A DNA stretch of 64,000 bases, taken from contig JAQGDQ010000180.1 in assembly GCA_030141605.1 (NCBI GenBank), positions 62,001 through 126,000 on the forward strand, given 5' to 3'. The DNA is from Tubiluchus corallicola. Lineage: Eukaryota; Priapulida; Priapulimorpha; Priapulimorphida; Tubiluchidae. Both the position numbers and the translations under genes were made by a program. The notes beneath the pieces were generated by a model. The model did not search any database, was not told the origin of the DNA, and saw only the letters and a program-made list of their open reading frames with translations. Of this stretch, positions 1-44,368 are shown piece after piece. Each line of letters begins with the position of its first letter. Within the stretch, counting starts at the first letter, position 1.

Positions 1-677
1 TGACTCAGAGAAGTGGGACAATTGTAATAGAATGTAATTGTAATTGAATTGTAATTGTAATCGTAATATGATAGTGGGGTAATTGTAACGACTTACTCTT
101 ATTGCGATTTCTTGAACTGGACATGCTTAACGCAAGATACACAAAAAAATATTAGAAGCTGATTCAACCTGGATTTGAATGATGACGACATTACGTACGA
201 TTTCAGTCTAATTAGCCAAACGTAAATGTAAAAAACATCATTTTAAGAAGCTGCCATTGAAAAACTTACAAAAGGTTTCAAGTGTGCAGTATTGTGTCAG
301 CAGGATGTCATACTTTATCCGCAAAAACTTGAAGCAGTTCATGTCTATCCACTGTGACTTACAACCGCCACAATGGAAAACATCTGTCATTCACAATAAC
401 AGAGTATAGTATCACAAGAAATGCGAAGTAAAAATTTTATGGAGACTCGTTAGTAAACAATTAATCCTCAAGACAGAAATCATTAAATAATATGGTAAAT
501 ATTTACATTGACGCAATCGTCCAACTTAAAATAATAGGCCACAAAAAAAAATCACAATTAACGTGGGTAGTTAGCACTTATCTCCACCACACAAGATTAT
601 CTAAACCCTCATGCCTCCACCATGAACTAACACACACACAAAATTATGCATTTGATCGTTGGCATCTCTTAGACAAT
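1..677. other. No supported gene
   Basis: AT-rich sequence downstream of the TXNDC5-like gene. A short GTAATTGTAATT-type run lies at about 20-75. No coding similarity was recognised. Confidence 0.6.
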
Positions 678-1064
678 AAGGCTTTTCACAGCTTCGTTGT
701 GCGCACGCACACTTGCTGTAGGTCAAAGGTTAGTGTACCATAGCAACCATCTTAACTACAACCATCATGAGATGTGTGTGTGTAAAGCAAAGCCGTCTGG
801 CATGTCAGTTCAGTAACATCAGTTATTTTACGTGGACCTTATTTAATTATGCATTAGTCAGTATGTAGAGTGATTTACTAGCACGACCCTGCTTGGGAAC
901 AAGAAAAAATGAACTAGGTAAGATTCTAGCTAGCTGTTAAAACTGTTACTATTACAATAGCATGGGCTGTGAGGCGTTGTCAGGTGTACACAAGTGCATT
1001 GCCTGGTACACTTGACATTTGACCTTTTACGATCATCATCAATCGCTGAAACTGTGAAAAGGTT
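678..1064. mobile_element. TIR repeat family A, copy 1
   Basis: About 390 bp bounded by GGCTTTTCACAG and CTGTGAAAAGG. Related copies lie at 27748-28094 (left end missing) and 58646-59033 (opposite orientation), sharing long stretches such as TTTAACAGCTAG. Non-autonomous, no coding capacity. Confidence 0.7.
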
Positions 1065-1068
1065 TATT
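1063..1068 (-). terminator. Candidate poly(A) signal AATAAA for the TXNDC5-like gene
   Basis: AATAAA on the minus strand about 100 bases past the KDEL stop. It falls at the edge of the TIR repeat at 678-1064, so the transcript end may lie inside that element. Confidence 0.5.
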
Positions 1069-1168
1069 AATTCAAGCAGAAGATCTGTAGCCATTACTCA
1101 GCGCTAGTTGCAAAATCCCGAGCGAGGTCAGTTTAGTTTAGGAATGCGACTGAGTTTTGTTTCTTTGT

Positions 1169-33290
<32,122 letters not shown>

Positions 33291-33740
33291 AATTAATGCA
33301 GTTAAGACTTCGGAGCTACAGTATTTGAAATACTGTAGATGCGTCCTTCTATGTATCCAGTATCCACGTGTGAAGCGAGATACTAAAGGGAAACCGGAAC
33401 TTGGAGCAGCTTATTACACTTGCTCATAACGACGAGGTTTTAATTACATTTGATTTGCTAAAATCTGAAAAGAGATAATGGCAAAGAAATAAAATTATAC
33501 ACTTTTTTAATATAAATATAAATGTTTAAATAAAACGGGTTTATGCAAATTTTTTCTACAACTGCACGTTTTTCAGTGTTTTAATAACTTTTTGGTGCCA
33601 TAGATGCCAGCACAACAGCCTCAGTTTGGTTCTCTATCCTCTTACATTTTCATGGTGAAATAAGGTACATCGTTCTTTGATAGCTAAGGCCAAATCGGCG
33701 ACGTGTACTTTTATTTTCCAACTAAATACTGTTAAGAAAG
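33291..33740. promoter_or_regulatory. Head-to-head promoter interval between the TXNDC5-like gene and RPLP1
   Basis: The two start codons point away from each other with 450 bases between them, so both 5' UTRs and promoters must fit here unless there are upstream non-coding exons. It holds a 23-bp palindrome (33316-33338) and a CCACGTG box at 33364-33370, which contains the CCACG half of mammalian ER-stress elements. No TATA box or clear terminal-oligopyrimidine start was identified. Confidence 0.6.
33316..33338. repeat. Near-perfect 23-bp palindrome upstream of the TXNDC5-like start
   Basis: Two exact 11-base arms (CTACAGTATTT and AAATACTGTAG) surround a single G. It lies 26 bases upstream of the start codon, in the promoter or 5' UTR. 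Confidence 0.85.
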
Positions 33741-33812
33741 ATGACTACAAAAGACGAACTTGCGTGTGTTTACGCCGCTCTAATTTTGGCTGATGATAAC
33801 ATCGAAATTACG
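33741..33812 (+). CDS. RPLP1: RPLP1 exon 1
   Basis: 72 nt, residues 1-24, opening MTTKDELACVYAALILADD. An A sits at position -3 of the ATG. Donor GTAAGA, phase 0. Confidence 0.93.
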
Positions 33813-36800
33813 GTAAGAATCACTCAGAATAAATTGTACTTAGCAATGGTAACATGGCTGTGCTTTTTCATTTCATACGCTATAGGATAAGGTATAATAT
33901 GATCTGAAAGTATAATATACTACTACCTTCGTTATCTCATCTCAGAGGCTTAATTTTGGTAATGAGGTAGGGTTCGCAGCAGTTAGTAAATAGTAACCTG
34001 TTGATATAATTTATTATTATAGCGTCACATATATTCTTAATATAAATTTATGCTTTATATATATATATATATATATATATATGATTTGGCTGGCAGGTTA
34101 CTTTGCCAAAACAACATAACATATGAGAGAGGTTTTCACTCTTCATCTTCTTTTTCATCACATCTTTGACTGCACATTCTCAGCCCTCATAAGTTCATTA
34201 TTCACTTTAGTTCATTGTCCGTAATGTTTTTTATTTGTGCTAGTATGTTGTCCTTTTCACTGTACTTATCACACTATGTTTCTAGAGCAATCTGTGCGGA
34301 TCATTTTGACTCATTTTATTTACCACACTTTGTATTTGATTTTGTTAAAACCTGTCTTAATGCTTGAATCTTTTAAACCTTCTACAGTCATTAGTTATAA
34401 TTGTGTATGCCCTGTCGTATATCCTGACAAATAGATGCATTGGTGTGACAAAGCAAACTGTTTGGAATATGCTGTTGTTGTATGGTAGCTTGAGTACATT
34501 ACATGCATTCAGAGCCAACAAGCAAATCAGAAACATTGTCTCCGTTTATTGACTTACCGTCTGCGTTTTCATTAGAATAGAGATGTAATGCGTTGAATCG
34601 ATTTAGTACAGTAGTTACCAATATTTTTATTTTTGGCCCATAGTCCAGTCTATTTTCAGTCAATTTTTCTATCTTGAACAGTTTTGACAATAAACAGTTT
34701 TTAATGACAAGTACACAAATTAGTTACTGTTAATAACATCATTCGTCTGTAAAGTCTTGCATTGGCAACATCAAACATATCTCTACACCAGGGATGTGCC
34801 GATATGGGAAGGTGTGTCCCTGATCCGATACGGATTATTTTTACCCATTGCAGATGGCCAATCCGATCTGTTCTCCTATCCGATATCAGACCAAACGTGA
34901 TATGATTGTATTATAACTGCTACAACAGTAACTACTGCTTATGTTGCAAATGTGTAGTCAAAATAAAATATAATTATGACATATTTGTCCTTCTGTAAAA
35001 ATACTAATTGTTACTAGTTTTCGGTACTTAAATTGATGTTTATCGCTATTGTTTTATGAAGAATACCTTTAGTTTATCTTTGTTGGGATTAGCATTGGAT
35101 AATTTACTCAGTGACATATTTCACTTCCAATAACATTTGGGTTTTTAATCACATATAAAATCAACTCGCGGTGAAGAAAATAACTAGCAACAATGTTTCG
35201 TGTAAAATTGCAGACGCGAAAGAAACAGGTGTTAGCTTCGTAACAGCATAACAGGTACAAAGCTTGAAGTTGATGCACATGTGCTTTAGTTAAGCTTAGT
35301 TTAGTACATTTTGCGCCTCAGCCTACACTTAAAAATGGTGAAAATTAAATAGAATTTTTGAAGAAACTGTTCAGATTAATGGCCATAAAATCGCATGCAT
35401 TAGGCACTAGTAACATAAATGCTCAGTCAAAGTTTACTTTAGGTGTGTTTAAAGTGAAAATTTACCTTAGAGGAAAATTTGAACATCGGTGTTGCTTTTG
35501 CCGATACTGGTACATTATCGGCCCGATCTCCGATCTGTTACTATGTGCTAGTTTGCTTGCCGATTTCCGTCCTCAAAGCACGGAACAGTAGGTATACTTT
35601 TCACATTTTAATAAATATTATTGAATTGAATTTTGCAGAGTGCAAAGCTGGAGACTATTATTAAAGCAGCAGGAGTCGATGTTGAACCTCTTTGGCCAAG
35701 TGAGTTGTTTTTCATTTTTTTGTTTTTAGTTTATAAAGCTGTACCTTTTAAAAGCAATTTTTAGTAAAATATGTTTTTCTGTTTGTAATGTTTTTAACTT
35801 ATTTGTGTAATTTTTTACTCAACTTGTTTTTATATACGTTTCTGCAAATTGCGTTAATAGGTAATTGAATTTTTTATTACGTTAAATAATGTGTTTTATT
35901 ACATTAATAGTGTTTTATTACATTAATGTACTTTATTACATTAATACGTTTTATTACATCAATGTGTTTTATTACATTAATAGTGTTTTATTACATTAAT
36001 GCATATTATTACATTAATGTGCTTTATTACATTAATAGTGTTTTATTACATTAATGTGTTTTAGTTTCATTATGAACTGCGCTAAACTAAGGCTGTAATT
36101 GGGAAATGTGATGAATGATGTGATCATGTGATAGGTACCTTGTCATACTGTCAACCTCAGATATAAGGGACACCTCGGGACTCGAAAAAATCGTCCTTTA
36201 TATCCGATGTTCCTTATAAGCGAAGTTCAGTCAGACCGAGGGTGTATCAAGATCTGTACTTTTCTGTACTTTTACCCATATTTTTATGGATTATTGCTAC
36301 TCATTCAGTGCAAATAGTATGTAGGAAGCTCCTTCAGTGATGCGAGATGTATGGGACCGCGGAAACTGAGCTGTTCGAAGGTCGAGTTTGCGAAAAATTG
36401 AGGTTAAAAATCGATCAATTTTGCTTTGATCATAGGGGTCCCCCTGGGTTTCTATTACGCGAGACCTGAAGATATCATCCCTTATAACCGAAAGTACCTT
36501 ATATACGAAGATTTTTACATAGGAAAAACGTCACGAAAAATCGGGACCTGTGTTGGTGGTCCACTATAAGCGAGTGTCCTTTATAAGTGAGCACCGTATA
36601 CCCGAGGTTGACTGTATTTGCAAAAATTTGTCCTGAAATGCAAACATTTGTTTATTACAACAAAACGTGTTGTCTTTTCTATTCTACATTATATATGTTT
36701 CTGTACATAAAACAAAAATTAAAAGGTATGAACAAGTCTGCAGACTACTATTTAATCGAGCCAACTTACGAACATAGTGAATTAATGGCTTTTAAATATT

Positions 36801-39460
36801 CAGTTATAAATTCATAGCCCTACTGTCATAAATTTGTATGGTCTGTGATTCATATGTGGCGTATTTTCAGACTTGTTTGCAAAAGCACTGGAGTCGGTCA
36901 ATGTGAGAGACTTGATAACGAACGTGTCCAGTGCTGCTCCAGTGGCCGCCGCCGGACCTGCCGTTACAGCTGGAGGTGGTGAAGCAGCAGAAGAGGGTGA
37001 GTTAATTATTAATAAAAAAACCCATTTTTGATAGAGAAAGTAATCACAAAGATCAGATTCTGTCATGGCCGTGCAGTGTTCATTGAAGATTATGTTTCTT
37101 TCAAGGAATAGACTCACATCTCGGTTTACCGCACCTCGTTTTTATGGACATCGGAAAAATCAGATAAAATCTGAAACGTTAAAAGTCCCGCGTACTACTG
37201 ACACAGTCCGTTGCTTCGCGAGCTGACCACTGGTTGGCAGGTCATCACTTTGTTTACATCTTTACGTCAGTGCGACCATACAGCGCATAGCTTGTACGTC
37301 AGGAGCGGGCCCGTACTAGACGTTTTTGAGCCAATTAGGCGATTGATTCTACATTACTGTGAGTCTAATACACTGCATTTACCGTATTAGTTTGGTATCG
37401 GCAAATTCAGACCGACATCTCCCTGCTTTTGTCCGACAAACCGAGATATGATTGCATGGGTGAGGCTGTTTGTGTCCTTTGTTTTTTTTTAGTTCATCGT
37501 ATCCATAAAAATCAAATTCTGTCATGGCTGTCCAGTGTTCATCTAAAATTACGTTGCTTTCAAGGAATATTGGTGAGGCTGTTTGTATCCCTTGACATCG
37601 TCCTATTTTTCAATAAAGCACCAATAAAGCACCAAAACCTTGTTGTAAATTTCGTGAACTAAAAATGTCTTTTTAAGTAGTTGTTATTGCCCTGTGGTTA
37701 TAAAAATGAATCAGCAATGAAATTTGAATGGTCACAGTGACACAGAACGTTTTGCCATTTGATGGCATAATAAATTGCTTAGAGACTGGATGTGATTGTT
37801 TTTGTAGAAAAGAAAGAGGCAGCACCTGTCGAAGAAGAAGAAGAGTCAGACGACGACATGGGCTTTGGTGAGTTAATAACTTTTCTCCGTGTAAGCACAG
37901 CATTGTGTTTGAATTAGATGTTGTTCATATATATATCATTTTTATTTGTACTAGTGGTACAATCACATCAAATAAACAAACAGATCAACAAGCGAAATAA
38001 TATTAATTAACAAGATTAGTAAGCACCGTGAATATAAGCAATTAAGTGAGAGTAAGTATGTTAGCACGGCGTACGCCTCATTCCTGTCAAAAAATCAAAA
38101 CAATTATGTTCTAGAGCCCATATAACTTCTTTAGTGAAATTTACACTCCGTATTTCTTCATCACTAGCATTACCTCTTACCTCTAATATAATTTATGTAA
38201 TTTAGCTTTTAAAAAGCTAGAAAACTCTCGGTTAAAGGGTTTTGCTTCATTGTCTGGTTATCGGCATTTATTGCGAGTCATTTTAGCAGCTGTTATATCT
38301 GATGTATATAATAGATTTGTCAGCATCCTGATAATTCCAATTGGAATATAGTAAACTACGTATAACTCGAACACTTCGGACCGGAAAATTTGCGTACGAG
38401 TTGGACAATGTTCATAAGAAAACAAGATTGAGTCACTCATCAACATGACTAAGTTGCGGGGACAATACACTAGTAATGCTACAGCATGTAAAAATGACAA
38501 ACTGAGGTTTTAATAAAACATCAAACAACAGTTTTTATGAATAATCAAAAATAAAATGACTGGTCTACCTCCATTGTAGTCGGAATAACATGGCTAATGG
38601 AATTCTGCAATAATAATATTGTGATCTAGTTATTAAACCACGCTCATTAAGCCATGTTGTGTTCAGTGTTCTGCTAAGGTAATACAAGAAATCTTAGCAT
38701 TTTTTACTGAAACTAGCAGTTAAAATCGCAATGTGGTGCACACGCTTTCACATGGATTTCTCGCTTGAGAGATTGTTTGAGATAGGCGAGGTCATTTCAA
38801 TCAGATTCTTAAAATCTGTACCAGGAATTCAGTTTGAGCTATGCGATGTTTATAAAAGTGAAGGGGAAGATAACGGCCACGAGATCTATTCGAGATGTGC
38901 AAGAATTCGAGTTATAACAGGTGCAGTTATACGTAGTTTACTGTACTTGACAATTGTTTGTTAGTAAAACGTTATTTACAAAAACTAATTCTACGAATTT
39001 TTCAACAAATTCTTGAAATGCGAACATAAGAAGTTGAAAATTTAACCTTTTTCTACATGCTTTTTATATATTATTTTTGTATTTTTTCAGTTTCTAGTGC
39101 TGCATCATTTGAAAAATTTCTTGTAATCATTGAATGCGAACGAGTTTCTACTCTAACTACTAGATGGCAGCACTCAATGATTTGAGCATTGAAAATACTT
39201 ATTCATGCTGACTTATTTCGTAAGCTATTCAATTTAAAGGATGTGCTGCTGGAACGAATTTTGATTGTAACCTAAAAAATTTAAGCATGTAGTATGTCAT
39301 GATTGGCTTGATGTGTATATACTCAGTAAGTAATAAGACTAGTAAGACTGCAAACATACTCTTCATGGGTAAGTCGTGTCGTACTTTTGTTTATGTTAAA
39401 GTTCCCCTGCTTAATTTTGTGTCTAATATACTTTTTTATTTTTCAGGTCTTTTCGACTAA
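33741..39460 (+). CDS. RPLP1: Large ribosomal subunit stalk protein P1 (RPLP1), 5 exons, 110 aa
   Basis: Acidic phosphoprotein that pairs with P2 and binds P0 to form the ribosome stalk that recruits translation GTPases. Exons 33741-33812, 35639-35699, 36871-36996, 37808-37867 and 39447-39460 join to 333 nt in frame. Residues 1-24 (MTTKDELACVYAALILADDN...) match the P1 N-terminal helix. LETIIKAAGVDVEPLWP, then LFAKALESVNVRDLITNV complete the dimerisation domain. An Ala/Gly-rich hinge precedes the Glu-rich tail and the invariant SDDDMGFGLFD end, the site bound by elongation factors. The length is normal for the family. Intron 2 contains a TA-flanked MITE. Confidence 0.96.
34789..35590. mobile_element. 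hAT-like remnant in RPLP1 intron 1
   Basis: Begins CAGGGATGTGCCGATATGG, a typical hAT left end, with GATCCGATACGGAT and GCCGATACTGG...TATCGGCCCGATC motifs up to about 35540. The right terminus and duplication were not found. A TA dinucleotide run lies before it at 34056-34081. Confidence 0.5.
35639..35699 (+). CDS. RPLP1: RPLP1 exon 2
   Basis: 61 nt, coding SAKLETIIKAAGVDVEPLWP and one base of Asn45. Acceptor TTTTGCAG, donor GTGAGT. Confidence 0.94.
35880..36062. repeat. TTTTATTACATTAATGTG array
   Basis: About ten imperfect units of 17-19 bases in RPLP1 intron 2. Confidence 0.88.
36148..36614. mobile_element. MITE family H, copy 2 (467 bp), in RPLP1 intron 2
   Basis: TA duplications; ends CTGTCAACCTCAGATATAAG and, inverted, CAGTCAACCTCGGGTATACG. 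It is inverted relative to copy 1. Confidence 0.8.
36871..36996 (+). CDS. RPLP1: RPLP1 exon 3
   Basis: 126 nt, phase 1 in and out. LFAKALESVNVRDLITNV followed by the Ala/Gly-rich hinge. Acceptor TTTTCAG, donor GTGAGT. Confidence 0.94.
37107..37452. mobile_element. Repeat family G, copy B (mariner-like ends)
   Basis: Left CATCTCGGTTTACCG and right, inverted, CATATCTCGGTTTGTCG form TIRs. In RPLP1 intron 3. Confidence 0.7.
37808..37867 (+). CDS. RPLP1: RPLP1 exon 4
   Basis: 60 nt, phase 1 in and out. KKEAAPVEEEEESDDDMGF, the acidic tail. Acceptor TTTGTAG, donor GTGAGT. Confidence 0.95.
38349..38943. mobile_element. pogo-type MITE, 595 bp, in RPLP1 intron 4
   Basis: TA on both sides; ends TAGTAAACTACGTATAAC and, inverted, CAGTAAACTACGTATAAC. 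Inner CGAACACTTCGG and ACGAGTTGG motifs are typical of pogo/Tigger relatives. Confidence 0.78.
39447..39460 (+). CDS. RPLP1: RPLP1 exon 5 (14 coding bases, GLFD and stop)
   Basis: After a TTTTTCAG acceptor only GT CTT TTC GAC TAA is coding. It completes the family's fixed MGFGLFD ending, which is why this tiny segment can be called. Confidence 0.93.
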
Positions 39461-39527
39461 ATGGCTGAGGAATAAGCAACAAATCATGCAAGTTAGGAAA
39501 ACAGCTAACATTGTTTACCATTGTAAG

Positions 39528-39533
39528 ATTAAA
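39528..39533 (+). terminator. RPLP1: Candidate poly(A) signal ATTAAA for RPLP1
   Basis: ATTAAA about 70 bases after the stop, followed by a GT-rich stretch. That would give a 3' UTR of roughly 100 bases, typical of ribosomal protein genes, and leave the 48-bp minisatellite outside the transcript. Confidence 0.5.
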
Positions 39534-39609
39534 ATAATACATAAAAGAGTGAAACCCTGTTGTTCTTGTTTTGCATTTTTATTTTTCATAAAACAATGTG
39601 TTGGGATAC

Positions 39610-40485
39610 AAGCCGTGTCATTGTATTGTCTGTATTCAGACAAGTTCCTCGTTTAATGTCACTGTTCATTGTATTGTCTGTATTCAGATAAGTTCCTCCT
39701 TTAATGTCATTGTTCATTGTACATGTATTGTCTGTATTCAGACAAGTTCCTCCTTTAATGTCACTGTTCATTGTATTGTCTGTATTCAGACAAGTGTCTC
39801 GTTTAATGTCACTGTTGATTGTATTGCATGTATTCACACAAGTTCCTCGTTTAATGTCACTGTTCGTTGCATTGTCTGTATTCTGACAAGTTCCTCGTTT
39901 AATGTCACTGTTCCTTGTATTGTCTGTATTCAGACAAGTTCCTCGTTTAATGTCACTGTTCGGTGTATTGTCTGTATTCAGACAAGTTCCTCGTTTAATG
40001 TCACTGTTCGTTGTATTACCTGTATTCAGACAAGTTCCTCGTTTAATGTCACTGTTCCTTGTATTGTCTGTATTCAGACAAGTTCCTCGTTTAATGTCAC
40101 TGTTCGTAGTATTACCTCAAGTTCCTCCTTTAATGTCACTGTTTGTTGCATTGTCTGTATTCTGACAAGTTCCTCGTTTAATGTCACTGTTCGTTGCATT
40201 GTCTGTATTCAGACAAGTTCCTCGTTTAATGTCTCTGTTCGTTGTATTGCCTGTGTTCAGACAAGTTCCTCGTTTAATGTCACTGTTCGTTGTATTGTCT
40301 GTATTCAGACAAGTTCCTTGTTTAATGTCACTGTTCGTTGTATTGTCTGTATTCAGACAAGTTCCTCGTTTAATGTCACTGTTGGTTGTATTGTCTGTAT
40401 TCAGACAAGTTCCTCGTTTAATGTCATTCAGACAAGTTCCTCATTTAATGTCATTCAGACAAGTTCCTCATTTAATGTCACTGAA
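39610..40485. repeat. 48-bp minisatellite, about 18 units, downstream of RPLP1
   Basis: Unit contains CAGACAAGTTCCTCGTTTAA, then TGTCACTGTTCGTTGTATTG. The period is a multiple of three, so several frames stay open for up to 300 codons without any being a gene. Confidence 0.95.
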
Positions 40486-40514
40486 TATGGAGACCAGTGA
40501 CAGCTCATGTATAG

Positions 40515-40790
40515 GTACTGTGGAATTACAGCACCCTCTATTTTCACTCAATATTATTCATAGTATTCAATATAATAAGTCTTTTTTCTTTAGCTCTTTC
40601 TTTATACTTATACGGAACCAGAGCATGTGAGGGTAGTACCGTCTGCTTCACACCCCAGCACAGTGCGCTCCAGCAGCGTGGTGTATGGCTGTTGTGCGCA
40701 TGCGGCCATGCGCACGTCTGAGCCCAGGTAGAGAAAGTACTGTCCCTCACATAGTTTGCTGTCAATTGTCACGTGCTTACCATGAATGGA
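40515..40790. repeat. Repeat family I, copy 1
   Basis: About 280 bp shared with 63580-63860 in the same orientation, including TTCAATATAATAAGTC, TTTTTTCTTTAG and GTGGTGTATGGCTGTTGTGC. SINE-sized, no Pol III boxes recognised. Confidence 0.72.
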
Positions 40791-41289
40791 TCAAGCTTGA
40801 ACTGCTACAATTTAGGTTATTAGTAAACAAAAATTGTTTAGGAAGTTTATGTTAAACTTTTGTACATTTGTTTGTTTAAAATTACAATTACGAATCACAA
40901 CATTAAAATTACATATGTTTATTTCGTTTTACACTGTATTAAAACAATGACTAAACATTTTCTGAAATAGCACTGCCATTAATTTTAGCTACAAGCTGCC
41001 GTTTGGCGGAGACAGCCCTTAATCAGTACGTTTGCTTTTAGGCAGCGAAAAAATTGCATGTGTTGAATGTTTGTATCACCTGACTGATGTTTTTTGACAA
41101 GGACAAAAATTTATATTTTCTTAAAAAATTGTAGCATTTCTGACACAAGGAGCACGTTGCTAACTCAGACAGAATATTTCAATCCTGTAAGTATTCCTGC
41201 GCTACCAAATTTCAGACAAAGACAGTTGTTACTAGTCTCTGAACTAATTTGTATAATTATCTTGCATGATATGACATGACAACCTGCTT

Positions 41290-42060
41290 ATGTTACAATG
41301 CTAAGAACATTTCTTGCATGTTAATACTGAGAGTTTACCGCCATCATCTCTCGAGTCACGTGTCGTTTGACATGATCACTTTACTCCATGCTGCCCTGTC
41401 ACCCGCAACCTCCCATGTCTCTGTATTTTTTATACCTAATGGTGTGTTGATAAAATCTTTTTGGATGAAATTGACGTAAGTCAGCAGCTGTCCTCCTTGT
41501 GATCTCTTTTCTTTCTGCAGTGTTTCTTTGAAAGCTAACTTTAATGGAATGTCATCTGATAGTCGTATAACGTGTCCTATTCATCTTAATCTTCTTTTGA
41601 TTTTAACTGTCCATTCCTCTGCCTTGACTTTATTATACAGATCCTGGTTTTCTTTCGCCATTTTATGCCTAGAATGTTCTTGTAGTTTCTTCTTTGAAAT
41701 GCATCAATTTCTGTTTTGTGTTGTGCTTTGATTGTCCATAATTCTAAATTGTAGAGAAACAGTTTCCACGAGTGCTTAACCGTATTGTCAAAAATAAAGT
41801 TCGTCTAGTAAGTCCCGCCATCTAGTGCACGTGAAAAGAATTAACGGTGCATGTGTGCGTCTTCTAAATTGCATTCGGCTAAGTTGGATAGTACTTTGGT
41901 TCTTGGTGCTTGTTCTTTTCGTCCATTAATTTTAAAGCTGACATAAACATCAGAGAGTGATTGAATAATACATGTACACACTTGGTGTGCGTCTAGTTTA
42001 TGTTCTAACTATGGTATTCATGAGTACCTTGGGTGATCACACCTAGGTATTCTTTTGTAA
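41290..42060 (-). pseudogene. LINE remnant with reverse transcriptase C-terminal motif
   Basis: Minus strand: EYLGVITQGTHEY near 42035, and further on WTVKIKRRLR, a stop in place of Trp, then IGHVIRLSDDIPLKLA. The second text matches the RRRRWRWLGHVLR..D..P..AL ending of many LINE polyproteins. Stops and frameshifts show decay. Confidence 0.6.
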
Positions 42061-42125
42061 AAACTGTTTTAAGAAATTGATGCAATGCATTTAATTATGT
42101 CTCTAATCTCAGCTAGTTATAACAT

Positions 42126-42542
42126 GGGAAGGGGGGCGTATCAAGACTTTACGACGTCCTAGACTGATAGTTCTGTCCCGCCTATTTCTATTGTGAATTT
42201 ATGATTGATTGTGTAATGAAGAAATTAAACAATTACTTGTGTATTAGAGATACTATTAACTTAGTTTCTACGTGGGCATTATAAGTTACATATATTTGCA
42301 TAGCGCTTATATTGAAGCAGGCTGCGCAACTGTTTGTGTAATACCTTGCACCTGTTTGTTACTTTGCACTTAGTAACTGCGCTTAGTAACTGCCTGTGGT
42401 GTGTTATAAATGTGCCCTTTACATGAATATGAAAATATACGCATTTTCTTAGGAGAATAAGAATTTTTTCTAAAATGTGACGCCCTCAAACTTTGGCACC
42501 CTAGGCTATAGCCTAATTAGCCTATTGGTTAATACCCCCATG
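42126..42542. repeat. Repeat family J, copy 1
   Basis: About 310 bp shared with 55425-55745 in the same orientation (GGCTGATAGTTCT-type start, TATTGTGAATTTATG, GCTTAGTAACTGCCTG), then a segment ending AATACCCCCATG. Confidence 0.7.
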
Positions 42543-43748
42543 ATTATAATATGATCTAACATGAGTGTGACTGCCCCTGTTCAGCCTTTTTACTGGCAAA
42601 ATATTACATGTAATCTACGTTATCGCTTCTGTTCTCTGTTGGGTTGTGCATTACAACAACAATAATTCATTATACTTATGTTTAGTGATATTTAACGAAG
42701 TAACGCAGTGTTCGATAAGCAAAATAAACGAACACTAGGCAAAACAATAAATAAAATACATTCGTCCTAGTTTGTGAATGGTTCACGCCGGTAAAGTGCA
42801 AAAAATGTTCGAGTTCTTTCCATCTCGTTTTATTGCAGCACAGGACTACACCTCGGTGACTACATAAGACCGAAAATTCTGTGAGCACATTAATAGCAAA
42901 GAAGAAAAAGGAAAAGAAAAAGAAGATAGCACATCTTAGTGATAAAAACTGAGAGTTTTAACTTTTGAGTAATGTCATTTTAACTTTCTCGGTAACTATC
43001 TAAATTCATAGATGTGAATTATTTAATAGGAACTTTACAGCAAAATTAATACTGATTGTGATTAAATTTTGTCAGTTATATAGAAATTAGAATGATACAA
43101 ATCAGGTAACTACCTCTAATCACTGTTGCGATTCAAAAATCCTCTAATCACTGTTGTTATGGCAACAAAAACATCATTGTTTTTTCTTCATTTTCTTTTA
43201 AACGGTGAGAACATAAATTATGGCGAATTGCAATGTTTTGCAGTGAACTCAAACACGAAATGTCCTGTTCTAGTAAAAGACTAAAAGATTTAATTAATCG
43301 CAAAATGTGGGCACATAACATGTTGAATGTGACCTGTCCAATTATAACCGTCATGGCTGTTTCTGCCCGACTCCAGCTGAGATCTCTTTTCATTATTTGG
43401 CTTCGAAAAACAAATACATAACACAGAATAAACCGTATACACAGTAAGAAAGTACTAGCACTGTTTAGACATTTATAGCTTGTAGTTGCTGTAATCCGTT
43501 AATGGTGTTTATGCTTAGCTCTGTCCTGATAACAACGCAGTCTGAGTATTAATGACCAAACGAACATAAATAATCTGCTTTCCAAAGAGCCTGAAGCCAC
43601 TCTCCTAGTAATGGCCTATTTAAACAGCGCATTGTTAACGCATAAGTCATATGTGTGTATGGTATATAGTCATTCATTCAGAGGCTATTGCTTGGTAACA
43701 CTTGTACCTAACCTACTTTTTTCTGTTAGGCTGCTTTTAAAATGGCTA

Positions 43749-44351
43749 AAGGTACGACTCCATGTGCGCGTAATACGTGATGCGTATTGACTGCTTCTAC
43801 GTGTACGTAAACGCTATGCGTGTTAACAAAACCCACGACACTCTTTCCGCCATTTTTGGTCGCCATTCGTGAAAATTGCGAGAAATAATTCTTGGAAAAC
43901 GTGTCTCTGTCCAAATCTAAGCGTGGTAATTACAGCTCAAGCATTAGCATGGCTTATTATTGTCCTATTAGACGGAAAACTATACAAGAAAGCTTAGGTT
44001 TTGGGTGCACAAGATTTTTCAGGGGAAAGAATAATACAGCCACGTATCATCCATTAGTCATACTGCAGTTAGATGCACAACATGTAACAACATACTTCTT
44101 CCACCTCTCAAAAACCCAAATAGAAAAAATATTCTTGTTTATAAGTCCTAAAGTGACCAAAACTCACCTAACTAGAATTTTCAGAAAGCAAAGCGGCGAA
44201 AATGGTCACCGGAAACTTGAAAACTCGCTATAATCACCTAGGCAACGGCTGTTTCCTGTCTGCGTATTGCTGCGTGATGCGTATTCGGACTATAGCGATC
44301 ACGTTCGATTGAATACGCATCACGCATTACGTACACATGAAGTCGTACTTT
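43749..44351. mobile_element. TIR element, 603 bp, TA-flanked
   Basis: TIRs of about 44 bp: AAGGTACGACTCCATGTG at the left, inverted AAAGTACGACTTCATGTG at the right, continuing TAATGCGTGATGCGTATT. An open frame at 43892-44233 (113 codons) is inside; LSKTQIEKIFLFISPKV is weakly reminiscent of Harbinger-type proteins but too short to assign. Confidence 0.78.
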
Positions 44352-44368
44352 TATGCTCCAATGTTGAG

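Noticed and set aside
39598-40500. 300-codon plus-strand open frame
   Set aside because: It is the 48-bp minisatellite read through; the other frames are open as well, and it has no start context or domain.
43892-44233. 113-codon frame as a host gene
   Set aside because: It lies wholly inside a TIR element and has no recognised domain; at most an eroded transposon frame.
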